The notes under the pieces were generated by a model that saw nothing but the letters and a program-made list of their open reading frames with translations, was not told the DNA's origin and searched no databases. The translations under genes were made by a program, and so were the position numbers. 64,000 nucleotides of DNA from the NCBI GenBank assembly GCA_900708905.1, contig CAADRB010000012.1, positions 293,235 through 357,234 on the forward strand, in the 5' to 3' direction. The stretch is from Hymenolepis diminuta. Taxonomy: Eukaryota; Platyhelminthes; Cestoda; Cyclophyllidea; Hymenolepididae. Of this stretch, positions 38,849 through 50,390 are shown piece by piece (positions within the stretch are counted from its first letter, which is position 1; every line of letters starts with the position of its first letter).

Positions 38849-41542
38849 GTAAGCTTTGTACCTCTTTCTTGTTCTGCCTCGCCCCCNNCCTCTCCCCCAC
38901 ATCATTTTTCCCTAATAATGCGTCTCTCCTATCTCTCGTTTAGCCAATGGTGACGTGGCCACATTTGGTCTATACTATTAGTCACCCTTTATGGGTGTCT
39001 TTGTTTGTGCTTCCCCCTCAAAAGCTTACTTCCAACCGTTTTATATGCGAAACCTCCTTTTTGTCGGTTATCGTCAAATTGTACTCTAACTCTAACCTAC
39101 CTTAAGAGAAAAAAGTTTTCTGTAATCGTTAATCGTGGGAAGGATTGTATTTCTTCGCTGCTTTTTTTGTACTTCTCTGAGCTTCGTAACCATGGTAATG
39201 TGTGAGCCTTTCTCATATACCATAATTATAAAATTAGAGGAAATTACCAAGGGAAAAATTCGTCATTTAAAGCTCCGCTTCATGCATGAATTCAATTAAA
39301 ATATATTTTGCTGTGATTAAAAGGTTGTTTTTGTAAGAAAATGAGATTGTGATTTATTTACGGAAAGACCTCGCATTTACCGCCTTTTAAATTACCTACC
39401 ACGAATAAAATGAATCCCACTCCCTCAAGCGATCCTAGATGTTCCGAAAAAGTGATTCCGCTTTCTCAAAAATTAGATTAACGTTGCCCTTTGTAGTTCC
39501 TTTCCAGTGTGATTTGATAAAATACCATCAATTCGATTTTAAGTGCCTAATTTGATAGGCAGTTCTTGAGAGCATCATCGATTCATCTTAAAAAATTCCT
39601 GGTTTTGCATATGGTTGTTTGCGTTAGAAACAACGTAAACATAATCTTGTCATGAAAACGTTATCGCTTACACCACGTGAGATCTTAGATTTGCGGTCAC
39701 AAGAAAGCGTGGGGTTCGTTTATGCCTGATAAATAGATCTGTCAGGGACCTCTTATTACTCCAGCCACTATTAACTTCAGCGCACTACTACTATTGACTA
39801 AAGCACTGCTCTCACTCTTGTTGCTTTTGGCACACTCCCATTGGCTGTTCGGACTTTCCGCGCAGACGCGCGTATTCAAATGCCCGTTTGATTAGTTTGG
39901 TTTGAGAGGCAAGAAATTTAAAGGTATTTATGCGCCCGACCTGTCCAATCAAGTCATCGTTATTTGTTTCCATTAATATTAGTATAAATCTTTGGGGTTT
40001 GAATAATTCCCCCTCATTTTCTTAGCCTCTTTCTTATATTTCAGATTGGAATTTTGACTATACAAACTGCTGGAACCTTTTTCCACCTGAGGTGAGTGGA
40101 AATTGTGATATGGTATGATGAAGTAGAATGTGTGAGTGACGTGAGGTAGTGTTTCGAACGTCTCTGATCTAAGCGACGTCCGTTTCACTATCTACATATC
40201 GCCGCGCAACGTACTGCAACCCAACATTCGCTTATTCGTAGTTTTGATTTGATCGGTGGTGTTTTTGTCAATCACATTCGTTTGTAATGTTGTGATCTTA
40301 ATTTTGATGGTTTTATATATTAATTAGTTTTTTTTCTTGTGACTTAATTTTATGCGTCAGTTTTTGTAATACGTTGTCTTTATTTATTCGTTTAAAATCA
40401 CTTGGTAAAAATTTACAGAATGATTGAGAAGTAACTCAAAATCGTAAATTTATTATTTGCATTTCTGATGAAAAGGGGGTATGGGTAGAACAAATGATAT
40501 GAGCTTCAATTTGGAAATAGGATTTTGCTTAGACGTTCGTCTACAGTTTTTAAACTGCTCGGGATTCCAATATAAAATCTTGAGCTTTAGCGGTCTTTGT
40601 ATCGATCTGATCATGCAATTTCGAACAGAACATTTATACTCTAGACAATTAGTTTCTGTACATGTGCTTGAATATTTAAATATTCGGAGATCTTTATAAA
40701 GAGTTATTTTTAAACTAGCCTGAATTTGAACAGGTGTTCTGGAATAGCCCATAAAATTTTCGCCAGGATCTTTTGGTAAAACTTAATTGTTCTTCATTAG
40801 TTTAAGGTTGGTGGCCACGTCGTATGTTCTAAATTTTCGTAGTTCTAATGAGATCTTTCCCAATTATAGATGGTTGACTTCCTTAAGCAATTTTAAATAC
40901 GACTGATCTTTCCCAAAATCTGATGCTTTCCTTAAAAGTTAGCAGTTGGACTACCTAATCTGATAATGACCTTTGAATTTGGTAAAACTTGTTGGAAGAA
41001 AGTTAAAGGTGCAAGCCCGGAGAAAATAAAAGTTACACTTAAATTCAAATTAGGGCCATTTATTGATTAGTTATGATAGTCCGACCATTATTTTATATTG
41101 ATTGTAACTTTCCCATTAATTCGGGACATTTAACTTCCGATATGATGTACACATTCAAGTGGCCTAGTTTCCCCTATTCATTTATGCAGATGGTCGTTCA
41201 ACGTTAAAGATAATTGAGATGCCTTTTTCCTTTCTATCTTATTCTAAATTAAATTGGTAAAACAAACTTATACATTTAGGTACCACTTTGAATACTGCTG
41301 GTAGGTATCAAAGTCGTCGGTTCTAGATCATTTAATTAGATATACGATTTGTTGATTTCAGGAAAATCGGGCAAATTTAAACGAGCGTAAATAGTTACAA
41401 AAAGATGACCGTGAATCTTGACTTTTGTCACCAATGGAAAGCAAACATATTACACTTTTTAACTATTGGAAAACAGAATACATTGGGAATATTCGAAAAA
41501 TCAAATATGGAGTGAGTAGAAATTGGAAAGAAGTGGAGAATA

Positions 41543-41722
41543 AAGTTAGGATATCACAAGAGTGAAACCTCATTTGAATTCGGTATTTATCAGGTTGTCC
41601 ACAGTTAGCATAATGGCTGTCATAATTCACTGTCCAACAGTCAGTTATGTTAATACAACTCACTTTCCGACACTTCCGAATGAATTCCTGTAGGCGATGT
41701 TCGGAACTTATTGATCGGTTAA
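41543..41722 (-). repeat. 180-bp repeat, diverged full-length copy
   Basis: Minus-strand reading begins CGATCAATAAGTTCCGAACA, parallel to GGCCAATAAGCACTGAACAC of the 12926 copy. It ends TTCAAATGAGGTTTCACTCT then GTGATATCCT, parallel to the 50212 copy. Confidence 0.55.
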
Positions 41723-42867
41723 TTAATTGAGTCATCTACTGTAAGCGAGGAACATCCAGTTGATACCAGCAACAAATGTTTGATTCTTGAAACAATTTTG
41801 CATTTGACTTTTAAAGCATAGCCAATGAAGTAATTTTCGAAATACGCTGTTTCCGATTTTCAAATCTCTTGAAAACAACTAGTTTCCTATGTAATTTAGA
41901 TTATCGTTTCAGAAACCCAAGATGTTAAGCATCTGGATCATTTCGTTATTTGTTAGAAAATGGTAATTTTGAAGTCCCTCGAATAATTTAAATGGATACT
42001 CGATTGACGACTAGAATGTTTTAAATTATTAAGCACTCTAAGACCGTTCTACTTGTTGGATATAGCACCGATATAATCGTTGTTTTAAATCACCTCCCCT
42101 CGATTTTGTGGATGTTTAAAAACCACAAATGCTTATTTTTGACCTATTCAAATTACTACTTTGTGTTTATCTGGTTTACATTATTCAGTTGATGATTTCA
42201 CTCTTGAACGAAATCTATTTCATTTTTGACATCGGTGTCTATTTTTCATCCGTCCTTAAACTTCATAAGGCCATTTTATTTTACTGCTGGTTTGGTCTTA
42301 ATTTATATATCATCAACCCTTCATATATGTCTATTTAGAAATCTGTCATAAGATTTTTCGAAGTTGTACTTGAAGAGATAGAAAATGAAAACGATTAGGA
42401 GTTTATTGAGTGACAGATTTGCTACTGATCCATTCAAGGTTATGTCACATATCATATTTTTTGATTTGCTTCTGTAAATTTGAATGACTTTAGTGTATAT
42501 TATTGTTCAAATCGTCAGATGATTTAAGTTCAAGCTCAGTCGGCCCAAATCTACGGTCTGGGATGACTAATAATCTTTGTCTGTTTGGGTGTATCAAGAA
42601 TACGATCTTGACAGAGCGCTGTCACTTTAAATTACAAATATTGAGACGGGAAAAGAAGTGAGCTTACGAGGGTGCGATCTGAAACGTTTTCCTTATAGCT
42701 CCATTTACGAATAGTGAATATTTATCCCTTAAACAGCCATGCATCGAACCCTATTCGATTTTGCGATTAACTTTAAAAACGATTTCATGAAAATTGTGCT
42801 TTATGTCAGTTTCACAAGTCAGTATAATAAGTTTGGGGGTAAAAGGAATACTAAAATTATTGTTATC

Positions 42868-43096
42868 AGTGCGTCGGTGGCGCAGTGGTCATTTTCTACT
42901 CTTCCCGAGTCAGAGGTCACGAGATCAATGCTCATCAATTCACATCCATTAGTGTGAACAATCAACCACCTTTGTTAATTCTGATCAACGGAAGGGGTGG
43001 TGGAATGAGATTTTCTCGTAAGAGTGGCTTTCTTCCACCTAAATTAAGTCTGTAAACACTTCTCCAAAAAACTTGGTATTATATTATTATTATTAG
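42868..43096 (+). repeat. tRNA-derived SINE-like repeat, best copy
   Basis: It has an exact polymerase III A-box fit, TGGCGCAGTGG (42878-42888), and a weaker B-box-like GAGATCAATGC near 42921. A unique body with AATTCTGATCAACGGAAGGG and TCTCGTAAGAGTGGC follows, and then a 3' tail of TTA units (TATTATTATTATTAG). This head-body-simple tail structure is typical of SINEs. Four related copies occur in the window. Confidence 0.75.
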
Positions 43097-46023
43097 AGTT
43101 CACCCTAAATGAATTCCGATCAAGCCCTTCCATATTAAAAACTTATAAATGTTTACGAAAGGTGAATACTGGCTTCAATAACAAATTCTTATCATTTTAA
43201 TTAGTGTTGACAATGTGAGGTATTGACTTCTCAAAAATGTTTTTTTTTACTTCAGAATGGAGAAGACATTGACAGATTTTATTCTGAATTTAGATTTTCT
43301 TTGTTTGACTAGCTCACTTTATTTGTTCATAGAAAATGTTAACTCTTACACAGACTAAGTAATCCATATGAATCTACCGGGGAAAAATAATTGAATAGAA
43401 GTACCTCTTACCATGAATCTATCTTTATAAAGTAGTTATTATCACTGATAGTAGAAGAAATGAAAATATACACGGACCAAATATAATAACAGATGACAGG
43501 TAATAAATACCTATAAGCTTTTCAGATTGGCATGAAAATTGGTAGGAAGAATGGCTGAGTTACCTAAAATTCCACTGGATATCGGTTTTGATGAACGAAA
43601 ATGTGTGTGAACTAATTAATTGATTAACTTTTTCACCTATTTCATAAAGCATTTTGATGGTAAAAGAAAGTTTTTTGTGTGGTTGCACCCATTTCATCTT
43701 CGGAGCAAGGAAGTTTTATTAGTTAATGTGATCCGTGATCTGCAACTCGATATTCTGTAATCAATTGCTAAAGGAGAGTTAAGTTTAGTTCTCTCTTTGG
43801 TTATTAAAAGTAAATTTATGGGATTAGCTCACCTACCAACTACGAAGTTGTCAGTATATTTGGTTACGTTGAGGAGCCATGGTAACAAAACCTTTTCTGA
43901 GACAAGGAAGCTTATATTTAGTTGAGATTACCAGATTGAAAATAAAATAAGGTGAGGTTAAATGTGAGGTCTGTTTTGTTACACGAATTTCAATGCCCTT
44001 TACACTATTAGATCTAGTGGACCAAATGTACCAGCACTTGTGAGAAAGAAGATAAGATATGTGATAAATGATAAACTTGACCTGTAATAAGTTACTTATA
44101 ATGACGAGGATTTATACGAAATCTGCAACTGTCAGTGAATAACTGGGAGCACAGGCAAGTATCCGAAGAGGTATCCAAGTGTTAGCATAATTTGCACCTT
44201 TCAGGCATTTGGGGAAGATGGATGTGGCAATTTTCACTACACTCGAAACGAGAAATAATATTAATAGCACAACTTTAATCACTCAGACTTCCAGTAGGTA
44301 ATCGTCCTAGACTAAAGCATCCCGAATTACGATATTTAACCGTGTGCAAAAGGTCCGAGTTAAATGGGGTAAGGCAAGAATAATGATTAGATTTGGGTTA
44401 GGCGAACAGAGCCAACCTTAGATTAAAACCATCTCGGCTATCACATGCTGTGTACTATCGAATACAAATTTTATTTCTGCTATATCTAAATCCTAAACAA
44501 AGGTTTCAGAATTGTGATTCAGTAGCGATGATAGAAATATGAAGCCAAAGTGAATATGGTCTTCATTGAAAACGAATCTTCGAGACGCAACCATAATACT
44601 TTGGAATTAAAGAGCAAAATTCATTGGATTTATTAAAAGTTCTTGAAGTGGATTTTTACAGAGTTCCTAAAGCCAAGTAAACTTACAAATTCTCTGTATG
44701 TCATTCACTCTTCCTTTTATTCCCTAGGTTCCAGGCATAACCGTTCCAGATAGAAATTCACATCTGTCAACTTGAATAATTGATGTTAATAGTTTGCAGT
44801 TTATAATCTTACTTTGCCACTTCTCTACGCGAATGTGTCCCAAATAAGTGTTTTTTTTGAAAACATGCTGCCATTAGTACTACCCTTTCAGATCGCTTCG
44901 ATCGTCAAAGTTCAAGCTTTCAACGCAGACTGTTCTTACTTTGGTTTATTAACGCAAAGGTTATCTTTATAAATCGTGCAAGTAATTTGCTCTCATGTGC
45001 TGTCAGTAATGATGATTAAAGTAACAATGCCCTGGATATTCAAATTAAGGAGAAAAATGAAGGGGATAAATCTGAGATAAACCATGTGATTTCGGTTGCC
45101 CTGACGACGTTGAATGACGTACATTGTCATGAATTTGACTAAAAGTAACGCTTTTTAAGTTTGTTTAGCTCTTCACTGCAAATTATCCTCTCTTAGAACA
45201 ATGCACTATAAAAGTACATTAATTTTCAAGAATATACATCTTGAAACCGATATCCAGTAGTTGAACAACCGACAATCACATGTTACAGATAATTAGGATT
45301 CGGAGCAGTATCGAATTGAAAATGATCTATCTATTCTATTTCAACTTCACCGTTTTGCGAAAGAAACGCAACAAGAGAAATCCTTTATCAGAGTAGTTAA
45401 GGTACGCGAGTATCCAGACATTGACAACCACAACGTTTACCAGTTTAATAATCTGTGACCACATAGGGATGATACCAATATCTTATCTTTAAGTTTTTAT
45501 AATTTGAGATGCAATATTGTCTCTGATGTCAGACCAATTAGAAATTGCTTGTGAAATGTGGTAGATTTTTGCTTACTAAAGCTGACATACTGTGTTAATA
45601 CCTCAAACATTTTGAAGGTCTAAAAGACAAAGAAACAAATCACATTTCAAGCTCATAGGGAATCTGTATTTTTGTAGAAAGTATTCATCTATTACTTTCC
45701 TCTCCCTCTGGTAAACAATTCTTGAAAGATGTTAATCTTCGTGCCCAAATTATATTTTGATAAAAGTAATAACTGATTATTTTTCGATCAGTTGGACCAG
45801 ACAGTCAAGCTCAACTTTTACTACCACGATGTTTGGCTTCTCTTAACTGATAATCCAAAGAGTAGGAAACAAAGAAACTAATGCACTCAAATTTCCATAT
45901 TGATGTTCTTAAAAATCTATACCCTTTCTCATTTCCAATTTTGGTTACTATTTACAATCATTGTCATTGTCCATGACAGGGCAAAGACTTTTACAAATAT
46001 TTACAATAAGCAGGTGATGAAGT

Positions 46024-46072
46024 CAGGATATCACAAGTCTTACTTTACTTGAATTCCAAATGATTTGTCCAA
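46024..46072 (-). repeat. Fragment of the 180-bp repeat family
   Basis: GTCAGGATATCACAAGTCTT on the plus strand resembles GTTAGGATATCACAAGAGTG at 41546, followed by a shared TTGAATTC. Only one end of the repeat is present. Confidence 0.45.
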
Positions 46073-47159
46073 ATTTTCAAAAGGAGGAAGCCCACCTTGT
46101 GATGTCGTAATGTCCAATCTCCATCATTTGACTCCCAGATTCATGTGTGAAACTATATCACTATATTCAGAGTCCATTTACCGTTTGAATTCTCATATCA
46201 TCTTGATTTATTTCTATCACTTTACTGCCAAGAGCTATTGTTCACTCAAGATGAATGGTAGGTTTGATTGATAGAATGGTCAAATAAATGACGTAACGGT
46301 TTCAACCTATCCAAGTTCAATTTTGAAATGGATTGCCTTCCATGAGTGCACTCGTAACTTATCCAAACATTTATTTTACAAATTGAAACGGCATCTAGTC
46401 CATTTTCACAACTCTCTACTGTTATAATTAACTTACTAAATCTTTCAGTTTTTTATCAGAATTCAAGAATAGCTAACTTTTAAGCAGTTAATTAATAATA
46501 TGATTTAATTGAAAGTTATTCCCCATATTGATATTAATCTAATTACATCATCCATTTTCAAATCCATTGTTTGTAAGATATGGATGATCGCTTGTAATCT
46601 AAATGCATATTTTAAACTCTTAATACAGTTTAAATATTCAAGAATTATATAATGAGGAATAAGAACATTTCTACAAGGAAAACCTTAATCGGACCTTTTT
46701 TCGACCTCAATCAACCTTGTCCCTCTAGATAATTGAAAGTGTTAAGGACCAGAAAGAGACATTCTATCGATTCTACAAATCTTATTGTGCATTCGATAGA
46801 ATATAAATATATTTAGTTTAACCGGTCATGTATTCCAAAGAACTCAGACCCAAAGTCTCCAGGGCGCAGAATACTTATATCTACATTTCAATTAGTTTTC
46901 ACATACATAGCCGTAAATGGCCGGCATAGTTGACTAGGAAATGGCTGTTATGTACTACGCATATGTCACTTGGTTATGATTAGAGAACTGTAATAACCAG
47001 GTCCGATCATAACTTAGCATAATAATTAATTTCCAATTAAAAGATCTGCAATTCATTCACCTCTAAAAACTCTGAGAAGCTAATGGAAAAGTGTTTAGCT
47101 ATAGGGCACTGTTCAGATTTTGCTTCCCATATTTGTCATTTTAGCTGAGTTTCACGCTC

Positions 47160-47400
47160 TTAAGGGCAAGAAAATTAGGCGTCTCACACATGTGCTTATC
47201 CCGGAAAACACTTCTCTCATTGTCCTATTGGTTGATTGAAGGCCAGCGAATGTGATTGGCCCACCGGTCGGTGGATTGCGTTTGTCCGCTCAGTAGGATT
47301 CGGCGGCTTCGGCGGCAGTTGTGATATTGCGATAAGTAAAGATGCATTAACATGAATATTTAATGAGGAGATGTATTCGGGTGGGCAGACGCATATGCTT
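47160..47400. promoter_or_regulatory. Small CpG/CCAAT-rich patch
   Basis: Inverted CCAAT boxes lie at 47227-47231 and 47255-47259. They are followed by a GC-rich stretch with CGGCGG repeats (GGATTCGGCGGCTTCGGCGG). It stands out sharply from AT-rich flanks. It may be a promoter or enhancer. Confidence 0.35.
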
Positions 47401-50211
47401 CTAGGTAAATAGATATATTTTCTTCAATACGATTTTGAGCAGGAATTAGATTTCAGTCAAGTGGCCGATTGTTTTGCACTTATTAGGACTGAAATCATGT
47501 TCTGTCCGTAAATTGAGTGATAATTAATAGATCAGGGTATACTTTATAATCCTAAGTAATGTCAATTTAAACAAATGATCTTGAGATTTTTCAATAGTTC
47601 AAAACTACTTTAAAGATATTCAAATCGAAATATAAACGATCCATCGGCTTTTAGGTTGAATGAAAGAAATGTTGATTCTCATATCGGTTGAACACTAGCA
47701 AGCTCTGCTTTGTTAAAAAAGACATCATAGTCTTATATATCTTGAATCGATATGGCATAATCAACCATTCAGTTAAGACAACCGGTCAACAAGACCTGAA
47801 CGTGAAGATATCCAGGACTTAGGAGCCAAACATTAGTGTTTGAATTGGAACATTTGGGCACTTTTCTAAAACCTTCAAATAAATCCTCTTAAGGTATATG
47901 ATAAAAATGCTGTGCACATAATAAAATTGTTGGCATTTCGTATAGGAAAAACAAGATTTGATATTAACACCTGCCATAAGTCAACATTAACCAATTCATC
48001 GATTACATCAGTGATACAGACCTTCTAGAACGTAGATAACTGTTAGAAGAGGTAATAGGCGATCTGCCATAATTCAGTCCTCAATTGATAAAAATATTCA
48101 TAAAGTATTCACCCTCTATAATTATCGGACATTAATGTTCACATACCTAAAAAGCCCAATTTCTGTCACGGTTGTAAGAATAATTAGGTTAAGGTCACTT
48201 GTAGCGACATATTCGAAGAATTTAAACACATAAAAGGATCAGTAGAAAAGAATAAAGGATTAATGACGAACATGAAAAAAGATATCTAGGGGGTCTTAAA
48301 GTTGATAATCTGATAATTTCCTTTAGCTTAACATCCCCACAGAAAATGCCTCCCTTATGGTATTTTATTTTAACTCCAGCAAATCGAAGAATAATTACAT
48401 GTTAGGCTATCTTTTGCAAAGATACCTACGTTTGGCTTACTAATCTATGGTTATGTCTGTACAGTTTCATTTATGTTAATTTCATTACACAAGAGAGTAT
48501 TAGTAAATGTTATAATTGGAAATAGGAAATAATATCAAATACGGTAAAATAATAGCAAAATAATACTAATTTTACTTGTTTGATATTAAGAAGTGATATA
48601 GCCTAGCGCAATTTCACTATTTAAAAGAAAGATACACACTTTCCTGGGTGATTTTGGCTTGGACACATTTCATTTTTCTTGGCTAATTCGAATATTTTCA
48701 CTTGAAATTTTATTTCCAAAACATATATTCAGTGCATGTCTAAAGTGAAAACCCATCGTTATTCATCATTAATAACCCAAATTAAGGCCAAAGGATGGTA
48801 TGTAAATGTGAGTTGCAAATAGAATAGGGCCTTTTATTAGAGCGCGCAACCGCATTCTTTCAAATCGCCTTGGGTGTGAGATCAAACAAAGCCTAAAGTT
48901 AATTTTTGAACAATTATCTCTGTGCTTGACGTCCACGTTTCACATAAATTGTTAATTTCCTTGACCTACTTTAAGCAAAATCATTCAACATTAACAAATC
49001 ATCTACGACTTTAAAGTGTGTCGCATAGAGGGGTTCACATTTTGTAGTCTGATGTTACTCACCTTCTTTCAATTTTGTCAATGATAACTCTAAATTCATT
49101 ACAATTTACCTGTTAATTTTAAGTGTTATAGTGTTATATCTTTTTTTCTTTATTAATAACTGTCTAAATGAATCTCAATACACGAAATTTGGAGACTATT
49201 AAAGATAGATGTAGCAACGCAAAAGAGCAAGTTACAGAGGAAAGAGGGACATCAAAATAAAGCAGTATTTTTTTTCGAGTTTGTCAGGTTTATGGACTCA
49301 GAATAAAATTATTATCTAAAGGTACTGCTTCCCTAGTTATAAATTATTTATGAGGTGCAAATGGAATCTCTTTCATATAGATAGTAGGAATAATGCTCCC
49401 ATAAAAGTAATATTAGACGTGTACGGTGTATCAGATTCTGGAAGTAATTTAGCTCAATTCCAATTGATGCATTCATAATTTAAGTGTACGGTACAGGAGC
49501 TGATTTATGAAATGCGAAATAATATTAAATGGAATTCCAAAGAGGTGTTTCTGTTCCCGCATTCCATTTATATAAGGAGAATGTACAGTACGCTTTGTTA
49601 ACTGCTAATTCATCTCATTTATAGTTGAGTATTTTGGCATAATTTTGTTCATTTCTTTCCCTCGTTATTAGGAATACTTCAAAATAGCACAAAGGTCGAG
49701 GCATTAAGGTATTTGCAATAACAGGACTAAACCAAAACAGTGAGCAAATTATACTGAAGTTGGGATTTCAAAAAAAGTCGTTTTACAAATGAAAAACAGT
49801 AATTCCGCAAGTATAAATCCTACTATTATTCCAACTATTTTAAACACCGCTGATAAAAATTATATAAACTTTTCCATATATATACATACATTAATTACAA
49901 AGATGATTTTGCATTTATGTCTCTGAAAATTTGACTGTTAATTGTAACTTCCGGAGTTTTGTAATTTCTTCTCTAATTTGCGATGCTGACTGATCAGATG
50001 ATTAGTTTGAATGCTTGATCGAAAATTTTACTAACGTATTCTTCTACTCATGGTCAAGTCGTTAGCAGAATGATAATAACGTAAATCCATTGAATCAGTA
50101 GAGTCGAATGTAGTCGAATAAAAATACATGCTCTATATTGAAAAAAGTTTTTTCAACTTTTAATTGTTGGAAGCAACTGCAGTCGGTTAAAAGAAAGCCT
50201 AATAAATGATA

Positions 50212-50390
50212 TAGGGAAGAGGATCAAAAGAAGGATATCAAAGAGTCCTACTTGATTGGATTTTTGGACTCGGGTTGTGCAATATTTACTAAATGAGCAG
50301 TTCAAGTTCCAAACTTCAAATTTCACAATTCGTCCCCAGGATTGCAGTAAATGCTTGTCAGCGATGTTCAGGGCTTATTGACTGGTATTG
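50212..50390 (-). repeat. 180-bp interspersed repeat, near full-length copy
   Basis: The reverse complement matches 12926-13095 along its whole length, including CATTTAGTAAATATTGCACAA, GAAATTTGAAG and TTTGATATC. It is inverted relative to that copy and in a different sequence context, so it is dispersed and not a segmental duplication. Confidence 0.7.

Larger units (their letters stand above)
36540..40260. promoter_or_regulatory. GC/CpG- and CCAAT-rich zone, putative promoter region
   Basis: Composition shifts from AT-rich to patches with many CpGs (36760-36930, 38140-38230, 38680-38900, 39840-39880, 40150-40220). CCAAT boxes in either orientation occur at 36784, 38123, 38157, 38195, 38944, 39840 and 39945. 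This pattern suggests one or more transcription start regions, probably of a gene whose main exons I cannot identify or that lies outside the window. There is an assembly 'nn' at 38887-38888. No direction is assigned. Confidence 0.4.

Noticed and set aside
40142..40150. TGAGGTAGT, the let-7 seed
   Set aside because: Only nine bases match. The following bases differ from let-7 and no complementary arm for a hairpin is visible nearby.
41463..41735. 90-codon minus-strand frame
   Set aside because: It lies in a copy of the dispersed 180-bp repeat; the other copies do not keep the frame.
43794..43805. TCTTTGGTTAT, the start of miR-9
   Set aside because: The match stops after the seed region and no hairpin partner was found.
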